DNA from: Maritalea mediterranea
GTDB taxonomy: Bacteria > Pseudomonadota > Alphaproteobacteria > Rhizobiales > Devosiaceae
Reading direction: 5' to 3'
Assembly (NCBI RefSeq): GCF_021568695.1
Contig: NZ_JAKGTI010000001.1
Location: 744,001-808,000, forward strand
Length of the DNA: 64,000 nt
Numbering within the stretch: the stretch's first letter is position 1; the number at the start of each line of letters is the position of its first letter. A program made the position numbers and the translations under genes. This document shows, piece after piece, positions 1-8,823 of the stretch. The notes below the pieces were generated by a model, which had not been told where the DNA came from, did no database searches, and saw nothing but the letters and a program-made list of their open reading frames with translations.

Positions 1-1256
1 TTGCCGATGCATTGGCGCGCGCTAAAGAAGCCCTGCGCGATCAGGCCGCAAGCCTGCGCGCCCAGCAATCCGGTCTGCAGCTTTCACTCAACAAAACACG
101 TGGTGACATTAAAGCGCTGCAAGAGCGAATTCCGGCAGAAACAAATGCCAACGTGAAAAACCGCTTGGAAGCCGAGTTGGAGCGCTATCAATCTGACATC
201 ACGGTGTTGGAAGCCCGTATCAAGCAGATCGAAGAGCAGACCAAAAAAATCGACAGCCGGGTAGCCAATCCCGGTTTGGGCGAAGATCTGACGGGCGAAA
301 TGATGTCTGTGCTCGTCTATATCGATGACGCCGTGCTGAAGGCCCAAAAGGTGACCAACACCACCGCCAATGTCGAAGAATTTATGCCGATCGATGCCGA
401 TGTCACCAATGTGGCGGCAGACCAATGGTATATTCGCGTGTTGGAAGTGCCCGAATCCAACCGCAAATTCACAGACCAGGAAATTGTGTGGACCGATGAG
501 TTGGTGGAACGTGGCTATGTTCGCTCTGGTCTCAACACCATCTTCTTTACCCGCGGGGCCAGCCGTGAGCCGGAAATGGCCGGCGTACTTGGCGCCGCTG
601 TGGGCTCTGCGCTTACCTTGATCGTCACCCTGCTGCTGTCCTTCCCCTTGGGCGTGGCTGCGGCGATCTATCTGGAAGAGTTCGCCCCGAAAAACCGTTG
701 GACCACGTTGATCGAAGTGAACATCAACAATCTGGCTGCCGTGCCTTCAATTGTGTTTGGTTTGCTCGGCTTGGCCGTGTTCCTCAACTATTTCGAACTT
801 GACCGTTCTGCCCCTTATGTCGGCGGTATGGTGCTGGCTTTGATGACACTGCCCACCATCATCATTGCTTCACGCGCCGCTCTGCGGGCAGTGCCGCCTT
901 CCATTCGCGAAGCCGCCTTGGGCATTGGCGCTTCCCGTTTGCAAACCGTGGTCCACCATGTGTTGCCTTTGGCCATGCCGGGCATATTGACCGGCACCAT
1001 CATTGGCATGGCGCAGGCTTTGGGCGAAACCGCACCGCTCTTGATGATCGGCATGGTGGCCTTTGTGGTGGATATCCCCATGGGCTTTTCCGATCCGGCC
1101 ACCGTTTTGCCGGTGCAAATCTTCATGTGGGCAGATTTCCCAGAACCGGCATTCCAACAGCGCACATCTGCGGCCATTATGGTTTTGCTTGGGTTTTTGA
1201 TTACAATGAACGCGCTGGCCGTTGTCCTGCGCAAACGTTTCGAACGCCGTTGGTAA
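1..1256 (+). CDS. pstA: Phosphate ABC transporter permease PstA (5' end outside window)
   Basis: Inner-membrane permease of the PstSCAB high-affinity phosphate importer. The reading frame is open from base 3, so the true start lies upstream; the first internal start-like codon is TTG at 12. The C-terminal ~210 residues form a MetI-type permease domain with several hydrophobic segments and an EAA-loop motif (EAALGIGAS) for contact with PstB. The N-terminal ~190 residues are hydrophilic, charged and coiled-coil-like (many K/E/Q, about residues 1-75). This extension is typical of alphaproteobacterial PstA (I believe the DUF3333 region). pstB follows 37 bases downstream, so this is the 3' part of a pst-pho operon. 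Identification is secure; only the N-terminus is missing. Confidence 0.95.
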   Translation, partial: ADALARAKEALRDQAASLRAQQSGLQLSLNKTRGDIKALQERIPAETNANVKNRLEAELERYQSDITVLEARIKQIEEQTKKIDSRVANPGLGEDLTGEMMSVLVYIDDAVLKAQKVTNTTANVEEFMPIDADVTNVAADQWYIRVLEVPESNRKFTDQEIVWTDELVERGYVRSGLNTIFFTRGASREPEMAGVLGAAVGSALTLIVTLLLSFPLGVAAAIYLEEFAPKNRWTTLIEVNINNLAAVPSIVFGLLGLAVFLNYFELDRSAPYVGGMVLALMTLPTIIIASRAALRAVPPSIREAALGIGASRLQTVVHHVLPLAMPGILTGTIIGMAQALGETAPLLMIGMVAFVVDIPMGFSDPATVLPVQIFMWADFPEPAFQQRTSAAIMVLLGFLITMNALAVVLRKRFERRW

Positions 1257-1293
1257 GCCGATCTTTAGGTTGCCATACATATTGAGGTAGAGA

Positions 1294-2109
1294 ATGAGTG
1301 TAGAAGCAAATTTGGCCGCCACTGCAGCAAAAGCGCCCGCTGCGAACGCCAGTAAGGTGAAAATGAGCGGCAACGGCGTCAACGTGTTTTATGGTGAAAA
1401 ACAGGCGCTGTTTGATGTGGATTTGAACATCTACGAAAACCAAGTGATCTCTTTGATTGGCCCTTCAGGCTGCGGCAAGTCCACCTTTTTGCGGTGCTTG
1501 AACCGCATGAATGACACGATCGACGTGTGCAAGGTCACCGGCAAGATCGTTTTGGATGAAGATGATATTTACGACAAAAATATCGATGTGGTGGAACTGC
1601 GCGCGCGGGTGGGCATGGTGTTTCAAAAGCCAAACCCGTTCCCGAAAAGCATCTATGAAAATGTGGCCTATGGTCCGCGCATTCATGGCATGACCCGCAC
1701 AAAAGATGAGTTGGACGATCTGGTCACCTCCTCCTTGCGCCGCGCTGGCCTTTGGGAAGAAGTGAAAGATCGACTGGACCAGCCCGGTACCGGGCTTTCT
1801 GGCGGTCAGCAGCAGCGTTTGTGCATTGCGCGTGCCATCGCCACCCAGCCTGAAGTGTTGTTGATGGATGAGCCCTGTTCGGCGCTTGACCCCATTGCCA
1901 CCGCGATCATTGAAGAATTGATTGACGAACTGCGCGCCAACTTCACTATTGTGATCGTGACCCACTCGATGCAGCAGGCAGCGCGGGTGAGCCAGAAGAC
2001 AGCGTTCTTCCACTTGGGAAAACTGATTGAAGAAGGACCTACTGACCAGATTTTTACCAACCCGATCAACAAAAAGACCCAGGATTACATTACCGGACGT
2101 ATCGGGTAA
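1294..2109 (+). CDS. pstB: Phosphate ABC transporter ATP-binding protein PstB
   Basis: ATPase of the phosphate importer, 271 residues. Visible motifs are Walker [10 protein letters not shown] (residues 56-64), the ABC signature LSGGQQQR, and Walker B/D-loop [12 protein letters not shown], followed by a switch histidine in VTHSM. The N-terminal ~25 residues are an Ala-rich leader longer than in E. coli PstB. The ATG at 1294 has a purine-rich RBS (gaggtagaga) just upstream. It sits between pstA and phoU, the usual order. Confidence 0.97.
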   Translation: MSVEANLAATAAKAPAANASKVKMSGNGVNVFYGEKQALFDVDLNIYENQVISLIGPSGCGKSTFLRCLNRMNDTIDVCKVTGKIVLDEDDIYDKNIDVVELRARVGMVFQKPNPFPKSIYENVAYGPRIHGMTRTKDELDDLVTSSLRRAGLWEEVKDRLDQPGTGLSGGQQQRLCIARAIATQPEVLLMDEPCSALDPIATAIIEELIDELRANFTIVIVTHSMQQAARVSQKTAFFHLGKLIEEGPTDQIFTNPINKKTQDYITGRIG

Positions 2110-2182
2110 TATTTAAAGCGCAGGGGCGTTGCGATAACGGTCCCCAAAGCGGCACTCAGCACTAGCGGTGAAAGATAAAACA

Positions 2183-2887
2183 ATGGCAACACCAGATAAC
2201 GAACATATCGTCACTTCCTATGAGGATGAACTGACTTCTTTGACCCGTGCCATTTCTGAAATGGGTGGCATGGTTGAGGTGGCCATCACCAATGCCACGC
2301 AAGCGCTGGTGCGCGTAGATCATGAATTGGCCAAGCAAACCGCCCAGGCCGACAAGCGTGTGGATGATATGCAGCGCCTGATCGACGAGCAGGCCGTGTC
2401 GATGATTGCACGCCGCCAACCCATGGCGGGAGATTTGCGTCACATCGTTTCCGCCATCCATGTGGCCAACGATTTGGAGCGCATTGGCGACATAGCTAAA
2501 AACTTGGCGCGCCGCACCTTGCATATCGATAGCCAGCGCGTCTCCAAGCAGCTTTATAATGGTGTGCGCCACATGTCCGATCTGTCGTTGCAACAGGTCA
2601 AACGGGCGCTGGATGCATTCACCGCACGGGATGCAAAAATTGCCATTGACGTGTGCCGTCGCGACGATGAGGTGGATTCTCTCTACGTATCGCTGTTCCG
2701 CGAGTTTCTTACCTATATGATGGAAGATCCGCGCAACATCACCGATTGCACCCATTTGCTGTTCTGCGCCAAAAATTTGGAGCGGGCAGGCGACCACGCC
2801 ACCAATATTGCCGAGGCCGCCTATTATCTGGAAACTGGCGGCAATCTCTACAATGATGTGGAGAGCGGCAAGGTCTCTTTGGGATAG
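2183..2887 (+). CDS. phoU: Phosphate signalling protein PhoU
   Basis: PhoU links PstB activity to the PhoR/PhoB two-component system and represses the Pho regulon when phosphate is plentiful. The ~234-residue protein has the two-fold PhoU repeat of three-helix bundles, with metal-binding-type acidic motifs (ERIGDIAKN and ERAGDHATN, one in each half). The start is taken at ATG 2183, which gives the usual family N-terminus ending in TSYEDEL. A GTG at 2168 in the same frame would add five residues. Located between pstB and phoB. Confidence 0.95.
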   Translation: MATPDNEHIVTSYEDELTSLTRAISEMGGMVEVAITNATQALVRVDHELAKQTAQADKRVDDMQRLIDEQAVSMIARRQPMAGDLRHIVSAIHVANDLERIGDIAKNLARRTLHIDSQRVSKQLYNGVRHMSDLSLQQVKRALDAFTARDAKIAIDVCRRDDEVDSLYVSLFREFLTYMMEDPRNITDCTHLLFCAKNLERAGDHATNIAEAAYYLETGGNLYNDVESGKVSLG

Positions 2888-2912
2888 TCCATAACATTGC
2901 GAGGATAGGGTG

Positions 2913-3611
2913 ATGTCACCACATGTACTGATCGTCGAGGATGAAGCCGATCTGGCGGTTATGCTGCGCTATAATCTGGAGGCAGAGGGCTATAAAGTCT
3001 CTGCAGCTGAAAGTGGCGACGAGGCCGATTTGATCATGCGTGAGGAGGTGCCCGACCTGATCCTTCTGGATTGGATGCTGCCCGGCCTTTCCGGCATCGA
3101 ACTGTGTCGCCGCTGGCGCACGCGTGAAGAAACCCAGCGCACACCGATCATTATGATGACCGCCCGCGGTGAAGAGGAAGAGCGCGTGCGCGGTCTGGCC
3201 ACCGGCGCCGACGATTATGTGGTCAAACCCTTCTCCGTGCCCGAACTGCTGGCGCGGGTGAAAGCCTTGCTGCGCAGGTCCAACCCGCATCTGACGGCCC
3301 AAAGCCTCACCGCGGGCGATATTGAACTCGACCGCGAAACCCACCGCGTACGCCGCTCAGGCCGCGAAGTGCATCTCGGTCCCACCGAATATCGCTTGCT
3401 GGAATATCTCATGCAAAATCCCGGCCGCGTCTATTCGCGCGAGCAATTGCTGGATGGCGTTTGGGGCCATGATGTCTATGTGGATGAACGCACCGTCGAC
3501 GTCCATGTTGGCCGCCTGCGCAAAGCCATCAATCGCGGCCGCTCAAAAGACCCCATCCGCACCGTCCGCGGCGCTGGCTATTCCTTCGACGAGAAATTCG
3601 CCACAGCTTAA
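2913..3611 (+). CDS. phoB: Phosphate regulon response regulator PhoB
   Basis: OmpR/PhoB-class response regulator. The N-terminal receiver domain carries the acidic pocket (VEDEAD) and the phospho-acceptor Asp in LILLDWMLPG (about residue 53), with the conserved Lys in VVKPFS. The C-terminal winged helix (about residues 130-230) contains the recognition-helix region RTVDVHVGRLRKAI. The RBS gaggataggg precedes ATG 2913; GTG 2910 is an in-frame alternative. It is the last gene of the pst-pho operon. No phoR is seen in the window, so the kinase is presumably upstream. Confidence 0.95.
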   Translation: MSPHVLIVEDEADLAVMLRYNLEAEGYKVSAAESGDEADLIMREEVPDLILLDWMLPGLSGIELCRRWRTREETQRTPIIMMTARGEEEERVRGLATGADDYVVKPFSVPELLARVKALLRRSNPHLTAQSLTAGDIELDRETHRVRRSGREVHLGPTEYRLLEYLMQNPGRVYSREQLLDGVWGHDVYVDERTVDVHVGRLRKAINRGRSKDPIRTVRGAGYSFDEKFATA

Positions 3612-3656
3612 GTCGAGCTGTGGCATGCACATGCCGCGAAGCTCACCCGCCATGAG

Positions 3657-4073
3657 CTAAAGCGCGCGAATGCGATTGTTGCGGGCGTTGTGTTCCAATT
3701 CGGCTAGTCCCAACAATTCTAACGTTGGTCCCACATAATTGGCGAACCGTCCGCGATATCCTTTGCGCAATCCATAATAGCCGCCAACGGGATTATCTGC
3801 CGAGCGGGCCCAGTCCTCCAGCGTGCCGGGTTTGGTTGGCTTGCCTTCATCCGCATTGCCCAATGGCATCCAATCCCCGTGCTGCTTGAGCATCGCATAG
3901 GCATCCTCCAAGGCCCGAAGCTGATAGGATAATCGGGTTTTGCCCACCTGCACCACCAATGCGGGCGGATCGTTCAACTCGTCTTTCCAAACCTGAAATT
4001 CAGAAGTGAGCGGTGGCGTTTTAAGCACCCAGGGGTCTTCCTGTGTGCCAGATCCAAAAACAACATCATTCAT
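3657..4073 (-). CDS. Conserved hypothetical protein, probably DUF6855-like
   Basis: A 138-residue soluble protein with no signal peptide or membrane segment. Conserved-looking blocks are EDPWVLKTPPLTSEF near the N-terminus, HGDWMPLGNADEGKP in the middle, and NPVGGYYGLRKGYRGRF with AELEHNARNNR at the end. From memory this matches a small family of unknown function (DUF6855), but I cannot confirm the number. Its start overlaps the stop of the upstream SRPBCC gene by 8 bases, so the two are co-translated. No catalytic role can be assigned. Confidence 0.7.
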   Translation of the reverse strand: MNDVVFGSGTQEDPWVLKTPPLTSEFQVWKDELNDPPALVVQVGKTRLSYQLRALEDAYAMLKQHGDWMPLGNADEGKPTKPGTLEDWARSADNPVGGYYGLRKGYRGRFANYVGPTLELLGLAELEHNARNNRIRAL

Positions 4074-4488
4074 AATTTTCGGCCTTTTGTTTTAACGCCA
4101 ATGCGAATTTCTCAAAACTTGGGTTCAAATCTGGCATGGATTTCACAATTAAACCAGCAAGTGCACCCTTAAAAATTTCTTCCATTTCGAAGATTGTCGT
4201 TTCGCCAGAGCGACGTAGGATGAAGGTTCGAGTGCCGGTGAATAGGCCAAAGGGCATGCCGCCTCGCCAGACCATTTTGTGTGGTGGCTGAAACGATATG
4301 ATCTGCAACGCAAATGCGCGGTTGGGGTCGACTTCAGACCAAAGCTTCAGGCGCGAGCCGGCCGCGAGCTCGCCCTCAAGTTTGATAATGCCAAAAGGCT
4401 GCGGATCAGTTTGCAAGCCGTCCAGCAAGGCGCGCCAGACATTTTCGACGGATGCGGCAATTTCAATTTTTGATTGGTAGGTTTTCAT
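4066..4488 (-). CDS. SRPBCC-family (START-like) protein
   Basis: A 140-residue single-domain protein. The N-terminus (KIEIAASVENVWRALLDGLQ), the central beta-strand region ending in PPHKMVWRGGMPFG, and a long C-terminal helix (FEKFALALKQKAE) are typical of the SRPBCC/AHSA1 fold, a hydrophobic ligand-binding cavity. The start ATG at 4488 has the RBS-like agaagagaga. It is divergent from the WYL regulator and shares the palindromic operator region with it, so it is probably that regulator's target. Ligand unknown. Confidence 0.75.
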   Translation of the reverse strand: MKTYQSKIEIAASVENVWRALLDGLQTDPQPFGIIKLEGELAAGSRLKLWSEVDPNRAFALQIISFQPPHKMVWRGGMPFGLFTGTRTFILRRSGETTIFEMEEIFKGALAGLIVKSMPDLNPSFEKFALALKQKAENYE

Positions 4489-4536
4489 ATCTCTCTTCTG
4501 TCATTCAACTTATTGACAGCATCAAACCTAAATGAC

Positions 4537-4563
4537 CTAATATGACATCTTATGTCATATTAG
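4537..4563. promoter_or_regulatory. Perfect 12-bp inverted repeat, probable operator of the WYL/YafY regulator
   Basis: Left arm CTAATATGACAT (4537-4548), spacer CTT, right arm ATGTCATATTAG (4552-4563): every position pairs. It lies between the divergent SRPBCC gene and the regulator, 11 bases before the regulator's ATG at 4575. Placement suggests autoregulation plus control of the two leftward genes. Confidence 0.7.
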
Positions 4564-4574
4564 AAAGTTCAATT

Positions 4575-5201
4575 ATGCGCGCTGCCCGCTTGCTGCAAAT
4601 ATTGCTCATTCTTCAAAATAGGGGTCGCCAGACATCCGGGCAGTTGGCCAAAGAGTTGGAAGTCGCGCCCCGCACGATCCTGCGTGATGTTGATGCGATG
4701 ACCGAGGCTGGTTTGCCCATTATCGTGCATCAGGGGCAGGGTGGCGGCATTGAACTGGGGTTTAACTACCGCACGCGCCTAACCGGGCTTTCGCGGGATG
4801 AAGCGGCGGCACTTGGTCTTGTGCTTTGTGCACAAACACCCATGGTGGCGGCGTTGGGGCTCGAAGACGCCGCACAGCGCGCCCGCGCAAAACTAATTGA
4901 AAGCCTGCCTGACAAGCCCCGGCTTGAGGCGACAAAATTGGCAGCAAGGTTTGAACTGAACAAAAATACAAATGTTGAGGATCCACGTGTCCGCGCAATG
5001 GCCCACGCCGTGCGCGCTGCAACAATTGTGCGGCTCCGGTTTGCCAGCAAGACTGAACAGCAAATCCACCCGATCAAACTGACATTGGATGACACCGGTT
5101 GGTGTGTCCGCGATGGCCTCACCGCCAAAAATATACCTATAGCAGACTGGGGGCGGCTGAACATTTCGGCCATGCGCTTTTCAAGCGATACAAATGATTG
5201 A
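4575..5201 (+). CDS. YafY/WYL-type HTH transcriptional regulator, short form
   Basis: The N-terminus has the HTH_11 winged helix typical of YafY/DeoR-like regulators (MRAARLLQILLILQNRGRQT, then EVAPRTILRDVDAM), followed by the family signature GQGGGIELGFNYRTRLTGL. The C-terminal part has only a reduced WYL-like segment (IHPIKLTLDDTGWCVRDG), and the total of ~208 residues is at the short end of the family. An upstream in-frame ATG at 4542 would place the start inside the operator palindrome, so ATG 4575 is preferred. Divergent to the SRPBCC/DUF pair, which it likely controls. Confidence 0.85.
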   Translation: MRAARLLQILLILQNRGRQTSGQLAKELEVAPRTILRDVDAMTEAGLPIIVHQGQGGGIELGFNYRTRLTGLSRDEAAALGLVLCAQTPMVAALGLEDAAQRARAKLIESLPDKPRLEATKLAARFELNKNTNVEDPRVRAMAHAVRAATIVRLRFASKTEQQIHPIKLTLDDTGWCVRDGLTAKNIPIADWGRLNISAMRFSSDTND

Positions 5202-5330
5202 ATGTCATTTCCGGCAAGGCGACCAGCATGATGGTGCAGGTTTCCCCTGCGTTGGGATTCGATCTGGTCGGCTGAACCCCAGGGCCTCGCCATCAAATTT
5301 TGATCCCGTAACTGATTACAAACGATTTTT

Positions 5331-5349
5331 GATGTAGCTTTGCTACATC
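5331..5349. repeat. Perfect 8-bp inverted repeat upstream of orphan permease
   Basis: GATGTAGC (5331-5338), spacer TTT, GCTACATC (5342-5349). It lies 135 bases before the permease ATG in an otherwise featureless gap of 282 bases. A T run lies on the 5' side rather than the 3' side, so it does not look like a rightward terminator. An operator or mRNA hairpin is possible. Confidence 0.45.
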
Positions 5350-5483
5350 CGCATTTTCGACCGTCGTTCGATGGCAAAAAGCCGCTTTAGAGATAAAATA
5401 TGACATACGCCCGCACGATGGGGCAAAAATTTTGCCGGTCGCGCATCGCGTTTGCTGGCGTTAAAGCATTTTAGGAGCAAGGC

Positions 5484-6326
5484 ATGATCAACAAATATAG
5501 ATGGTACGAGATTGTGGGCATCTATATTGGCATCGCCATATTCCTCACCTTTATCCTCGCGCCCTTTATTGAAGCCTTTTTGGTGTCGCTGCGTCCTTGG
5601 CGGGAGATCGTGTCCATACCCTATGAGGTCTTCACCGATGGCATGAGCTTTGATGCCTATTTCACCGTGTGGAACCATGTGCCCTTGCTTGGGCACTATA
5701 TTTGGAACAGCTTTTTCATTGCCAGCAGCGTGACCATCCTGACCTTGATTGCGGTGATCCCCGCCGCTTGGGCCTTTGGGCGATTTGAGTTCAAGGGTCG
5801 TGAGGTGTTGCTCACCGCATTTCTGACCATCACCATGATTGGGCCGACCGTTTTTATTCTGCCGCTGTTTAAAATTTTTCTTAAATTCGGACTTCTGGAT
5901 ACTTATTGGGCGGTGATTTTGCCCGGCGCGACCTTTTTGATCCCCGTGGGCATCTGGCTGCTACGTTCTTACATGTTGACCATCCCCCGAGAACTTGAAG
6001 AAGCGGCATGGGTTGATGGAGCCTCAAGGCTCTATATTTTGCGCCGGGTCATTATTCCCATCGCCATGCCGGGTATCGCCGTGGTTGCGATCGCCACCTT
6101 TATCGGCGCCTATTCGCAACAATTTGTAATCGCCTTTGCGTTTTTGTGGACACCGGAAATGCAGCCGCTGCCGCTTGGGCTATATCCCTATGCTGAAGGA
6201 TCCGTTGCGCGTTGGAACGACGTGATGGCCGCCAGCCTGATTGGCATCTTGCCCGTCATGCTTATTTTCCCCTTTGTGCAGCGGCGCATGGTCGCCGGCC
6301 TCACCGCCGGTGCGGTGAAGCAATAG
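5484..6326 (+). CDS. Carbohydrate-type ABC transporter permease (MalG/UgpE family), orphan
   Basis: A 280-residue inner-membrane permease of the CUT1 class, with about six hydrophobic segments and the EAA loop (EELEEAAWVDGAS) near residue 170 that couples to the ATPase. The RBS aggag is 7 bases before ATG 5484. CUT1 permeases normally work as a MalF/MalG pair with a binding protein and ATPase, but none of these partners is adjacent: a regulator lies upstream and queC downstream. Substrate cannot be predicted; polyol or sugar is likely from the family. Confidence 0.85.
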   Translation: MINKYRWYEIVGIYIGIAIFLTFILAPFIEAFLVSLRPWREIVSIPYEVFTDGMSFDAYFTVWNHVPLLGHYIWNSFFIASSVTILTLIAVIPAAWAFGRFEFKGREVLLTAFLTITMIGPTVFILPLFKIFLKFGLLDTYWAVILPGATFLIPVGIWLLRSYMLTIPRELEEAAWVDGASRLYILRRVIIPIAMPGIAVVAIATFIGAYSQQFVIAFAFLWTPEMQPLPLGLYPYAEGSVARWNDVMAASLIGILPVMLIFPFVQRRMVAGLTAGAVKQ

Positions 6327-6451
6327 CGGCCCCGCCGCACCAAGAGGCCGGATTTCTCAACATATCCGGCTTGCATTCGGGATGGTCTATGGTTTAGAAC
6401 ACCCCTTTTCCGGTCGCAGCCTACCCGGATATCAAAACAAGGGCCCTAAAA

Positions 6452-7153
6452 ATGAAAACACTCGTTATCTGCTCGGGCGGGCTGGATTCCGTTTCGCTCG
6501 CGCATATTATAGCCGATCAGCATGAGCTGACCCGGCTTGTCTCCTTCGATTATGGCCAACGCCATCGCAAGGAGCTTGATTTTGCAGCCGCCGCTGCCAA
6601 GCGCTTAAACGTGCCGCATCATCTCATGGATATGCGCGGCATCGGTGCCGCCTTATCTGGTTCTGCGCTCACCGACAATGTTGATGTGCCGGATGGACAC
6701 TATGCCGAAGACACAATGCGCGTGACCGTGGTGCCAAACCGCAATGCCATCATGCTCACCATTGGCTTTGGCATCGCCGCGGCCAATGGCGATGAGGCTG
6801 TGGCCACCGCGGTGCATGGCGGTGACCATTTTATCTATCCCGATTGCCGCCCCGAATTCACCCGCGCATTCGATAAGATGCAAAAGGCAGCGCTGGATGG
6901 TTATGCAAATGTCCAGCTCTATACCCCGTTTGTGGAACGCAGCAAGGCGGACATTGTGAAAGAAGGTGCGGCACACAGCACTCCTTTTGCTGAAACCTGG
7001 TCTTGCTACAAAGGGGGCGAGGCGCATTGCGGCCGGTGCGGCACATGTGTCGAACGCCGCGAAGCCTTCCACCTTGCGGGCGTGGAAGACCCTACAGATT
7101 ATGCTGATCCAGACTATTGGCTTGAAGCCGTGGCAGAAGGGGGGAAGCGATAA
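6452..7153 (+). CDS. queC: 7-cyano-7-deazaguanine (preQ0) synthase QueC
   Basis: Converts 7-carboxy-7-deazaguanine to preQ0 with ATP and ammonia, a step toward queuosine tRNA modification. The PP-loop motif CSGGLDSVSLA is at residues 8-18. The zinc-binding Cys cluster CYKGGEAHCGRCGTC lies near the C-terminus, and the 233-residue length is normal. Its stop overlaps the queD start (TAATG). No preQ1 riboswitch could be recognised in the 125 bases upstream. Confidence 0.96.
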   Translation: MKTLVICSGGLDSVSLAHIIADQHELTRLVSFDYGQRHRKELDFAAAAAKRLNVPHHLMDMRGIGAALSGSALTDNVDVPDGHYAEDTMRVTVVPNRNAIMLTIGFGIAAANGDEAVATAVHGGDHFIYPDCRPEFTRAFDKMQKAALDGYANVQLYTPFVERSKADIVKEGAAHSTPFAETWSCYKGGEAHCGRCGTCVERREAFHLAGVEDPTDYADPDYWLEAVAEGGKR

Positions 7154-7506
7154 TGTTTCGTATTCGCAAAGAATTTCATTTCTCCGCCTCGCATCAATTG
7201 GACCATTTGCCCGCAGACCATCAATGCGCGCGGTTGCACGGCCACAATTATATTGTTGTGGTGGAACTGGCCGCCGAAACCTTAAATCAAGACGGGTTTG
7301 TGCGCGATTATCACGATCTTAAACCGCTCAAAACCTACATTGATGATCACTTCGACCACCGGCATTTGAATGATGTGATGGATGGCCCTTCCACAGCGGA
7401 AAATATGGCGCTGCATTTTTATAAATGGTGCCACGCGCGGTGGCCGGAAACCAGTGCGGTTTTGGTCAGCGAAACGCCCAAAACATGGGCCGAATATCGC
7501 CCATGA
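7153..7506 (+). CDS. queD: 6-carboxytetrahydropterin synthase QueD
   Basis: Makes 6-carboxy-5,6,7,8-tetrahydropterin from dihydroneopterin triphosphate, the first dedicated step to preQ0. Zinc ligands are His14 (FSASHQL) and His29/His31 (LHGHNY), with the catalytic Cys25. The C-terminal [10 protein letters not shown] segment is typical of the family. At 117 residues it is a full-length QueD. It overlaps both queC and queE by a few bases, so the trio is translationally coupled. Confidence 0.95.
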   Translation: MFRIRKEFHFSASHQLDHLPADHQCARLHGHNYIVVVELAAETLNQDGFVRDYHDLKPLKTYIDDHFDHRHLNDVMDGPSTAENMALHFYKWCHARWPETSAVLVSETPKTWAEYRP

Positions 7507-8210
7507 CTTTGCGCATCGCAGAAATTTTTGGCCCCACAGTGCAGGGCGAGGGCGCGCTGATCGGTGAACCTACCGTCTTTATCCGCGCAGGCGGTTGCGA
7601 TTATCGTTGCAGCTGGTGCGATAGCCTTCATGCCGTGGAAAGTCAGTATCGCCACGATTGGGCCGCGATGAGTGATGAGGCCGTGTGGGACGAGGTGCTG
7701 CGGCTCTCGGACGGGCAACCGCTTACGGTGTCACTGAGCGGCGGCAACCCCGCCATTCAAGATTTTGGCCCGGTGATTGCGCGGGGCCGTGCGGCGGGGT
7801 ATCGTTTCGCCTGCGAAACCCAAGGTTCCGTTGCACGGCCGTGGTTTGCCGAGCTGGACACATTGGTGCTGTCGCCCAAGCCGCCGTCCAGTGGCGAAGT
7901 GGTGAACTGGTCCAACTTCTATGAATGCCTAAAAGCGGGAGCTGCGGCGCGGCAAATGGTGATGAAGATCGTCATTTTCGACCAGGCCGATTATGATTGG
8001 GCAAAGCAAGTCCATGGTCGCTATCCTGATCTGCCGCTTTATCTTCAGCCCGGCAATCCGGAGGTGGACCCTCAAACCCCAATTGACCCGCAATCGCTTA
8101 TCGATCGATTGGCGTGGCTGACAGACACAGCGATGGCTGATCGCTGGTTCGCCCCCCGTATCTTGCCGCAACTGCATGTATTGTTGTGGGGCAATAAACG
8201 CGGCGTATAG
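7503..8210 (+). CDS. queE: 7-carboxy-7-deazaguanine synthase QueE (radical SAM)
   Basis: Radical-SAM enzyme converting 6-carboxytetrahydropterin to 7-carboxy-7-deazaguanine. The cluster-binding motif is C32-x3-C36-x2-C39 ([10 protein letters not shown]), preceded by the family segment [17 protein letters not shown]. An open frame extends upstream to 7425, but the ATG at 7503 gives the standard N-terminus ([10 protein letters not shown]) and an ATGA overlap with the queD stop, so that start is chosen (235 residues). Confidence 0.95.
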   Translation: MTLRIAEIFGPTVQGEGALIGEPTVFIRAGGCDYRCSWCDSLHAVESQYRHDWAAMSDEAVWDEVLRLSDGQPLTVSLSGGNPAIQDFGPVIARGRAAGYRFACETQGSVARPWFAELDTLVLSPKPPSSGEVVNWSNFYECLKAGAAARQMVMKIVIFDQADYDWAKQVHGRYPDLPLYLQPGNPEVDPQTPIDPQSLIDRLAWLTDTAMADRWFAPRILPQLHVLLWGNKRGV

Positions 8211-8219
8211 GAGAAACTC

Positions 8220-8684
8220 ATGACTGAAAATATCTATGCGAACTTAAAGCAACTGGGCGGCGAAACCCGCATTCCAGCATCGCCGGAAGATGCAGAGCTG
8301 GAGCGTGTGCCCAACCCGCAAGCAGACGTGACCTACAATGTGCGCTTCACCGCACCAGAGTTCACCTCACTTTGCCCGATGACCGGCCAGCCGGATTTCG
8401 CGCATTTGGTGATTGATTATGCCCCCGGCGCGTGGTTGGTGGAGTCAAAATCGCTCAAGCTTTTTCTAACCTCTTTCCGCAACCACGGCGCTTTCCATGA
8501 AGATTGCACCATCTCCATCGCGCGCCGTTTGGTCGATTTTCTGGAGCCGCAATGGCTCCGGATCGGCGGCTATTGGTATCCACGCGGCGGCATCCCCATC
8601 GATGTGTTCTGGCAATCTGGCCCCGTGCCTGAGCAACTTTGGCTTCCCGACCAGGGCGTCCCCCCATATCGAGGACGCGGCTAA
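8220..8684 (+). CDS. queF: NADPH-dependent preQ0 reductase QueF (short form)
   Basis: Reduces the nitrile of preQ0 to the aminomethyl of preQ1. The catalytic Cys52 and Asp59 are in [13 protein letters not shown], and the NADPH-binding ES-L-K-F signature (ESKSLKLF) follows. The 154-residue length identifies the unimodular YkvM-type enzyme. The RBS aggagaa is 6 bases upstream of ATG 8220. It completes a preQ0-to-preQ1 operon after queC-queD-queE. Confidence 0.96.
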   Translation: MTENIYANLKQLGGETRIPASPEDAELERVPNPQADVTYNVRFTAPEFTSLCPMTGQPDFAHLVIDYAPGAWLVESKSLKLFLTSFRNHGAFHEDCTISIARRLVDFLEPQWLRIGGYWYPRGGIPIDVFWQSGPVPEQLWLPDQGVPPYRGRG

Positions 8685-8823
8685 TCCTTTGAACGTTCCG
8701 CAGCGGCCAAAGGGGACAAGACGGTCAAGCTCTGTGAGGGGCGCCGCGCGACTTTTCGCGCGCCTGCGCAAGTGCCCGCTCGGCTGCGAGCGAGATAAAC
8801 TCCTTTTAAACCGAGCCGATCTT

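Noticed and set aside
3621-3634. GGCATG-CA-CATGCC palindrome after phoB as terminator
   Set aside because: Short stem with no T tract.
6327-6451. preQ1 riboswitch before queC
   Set aside because: No preQ1-I or preQ1-II conserved blocks could be found in the 125-base gap by eye.
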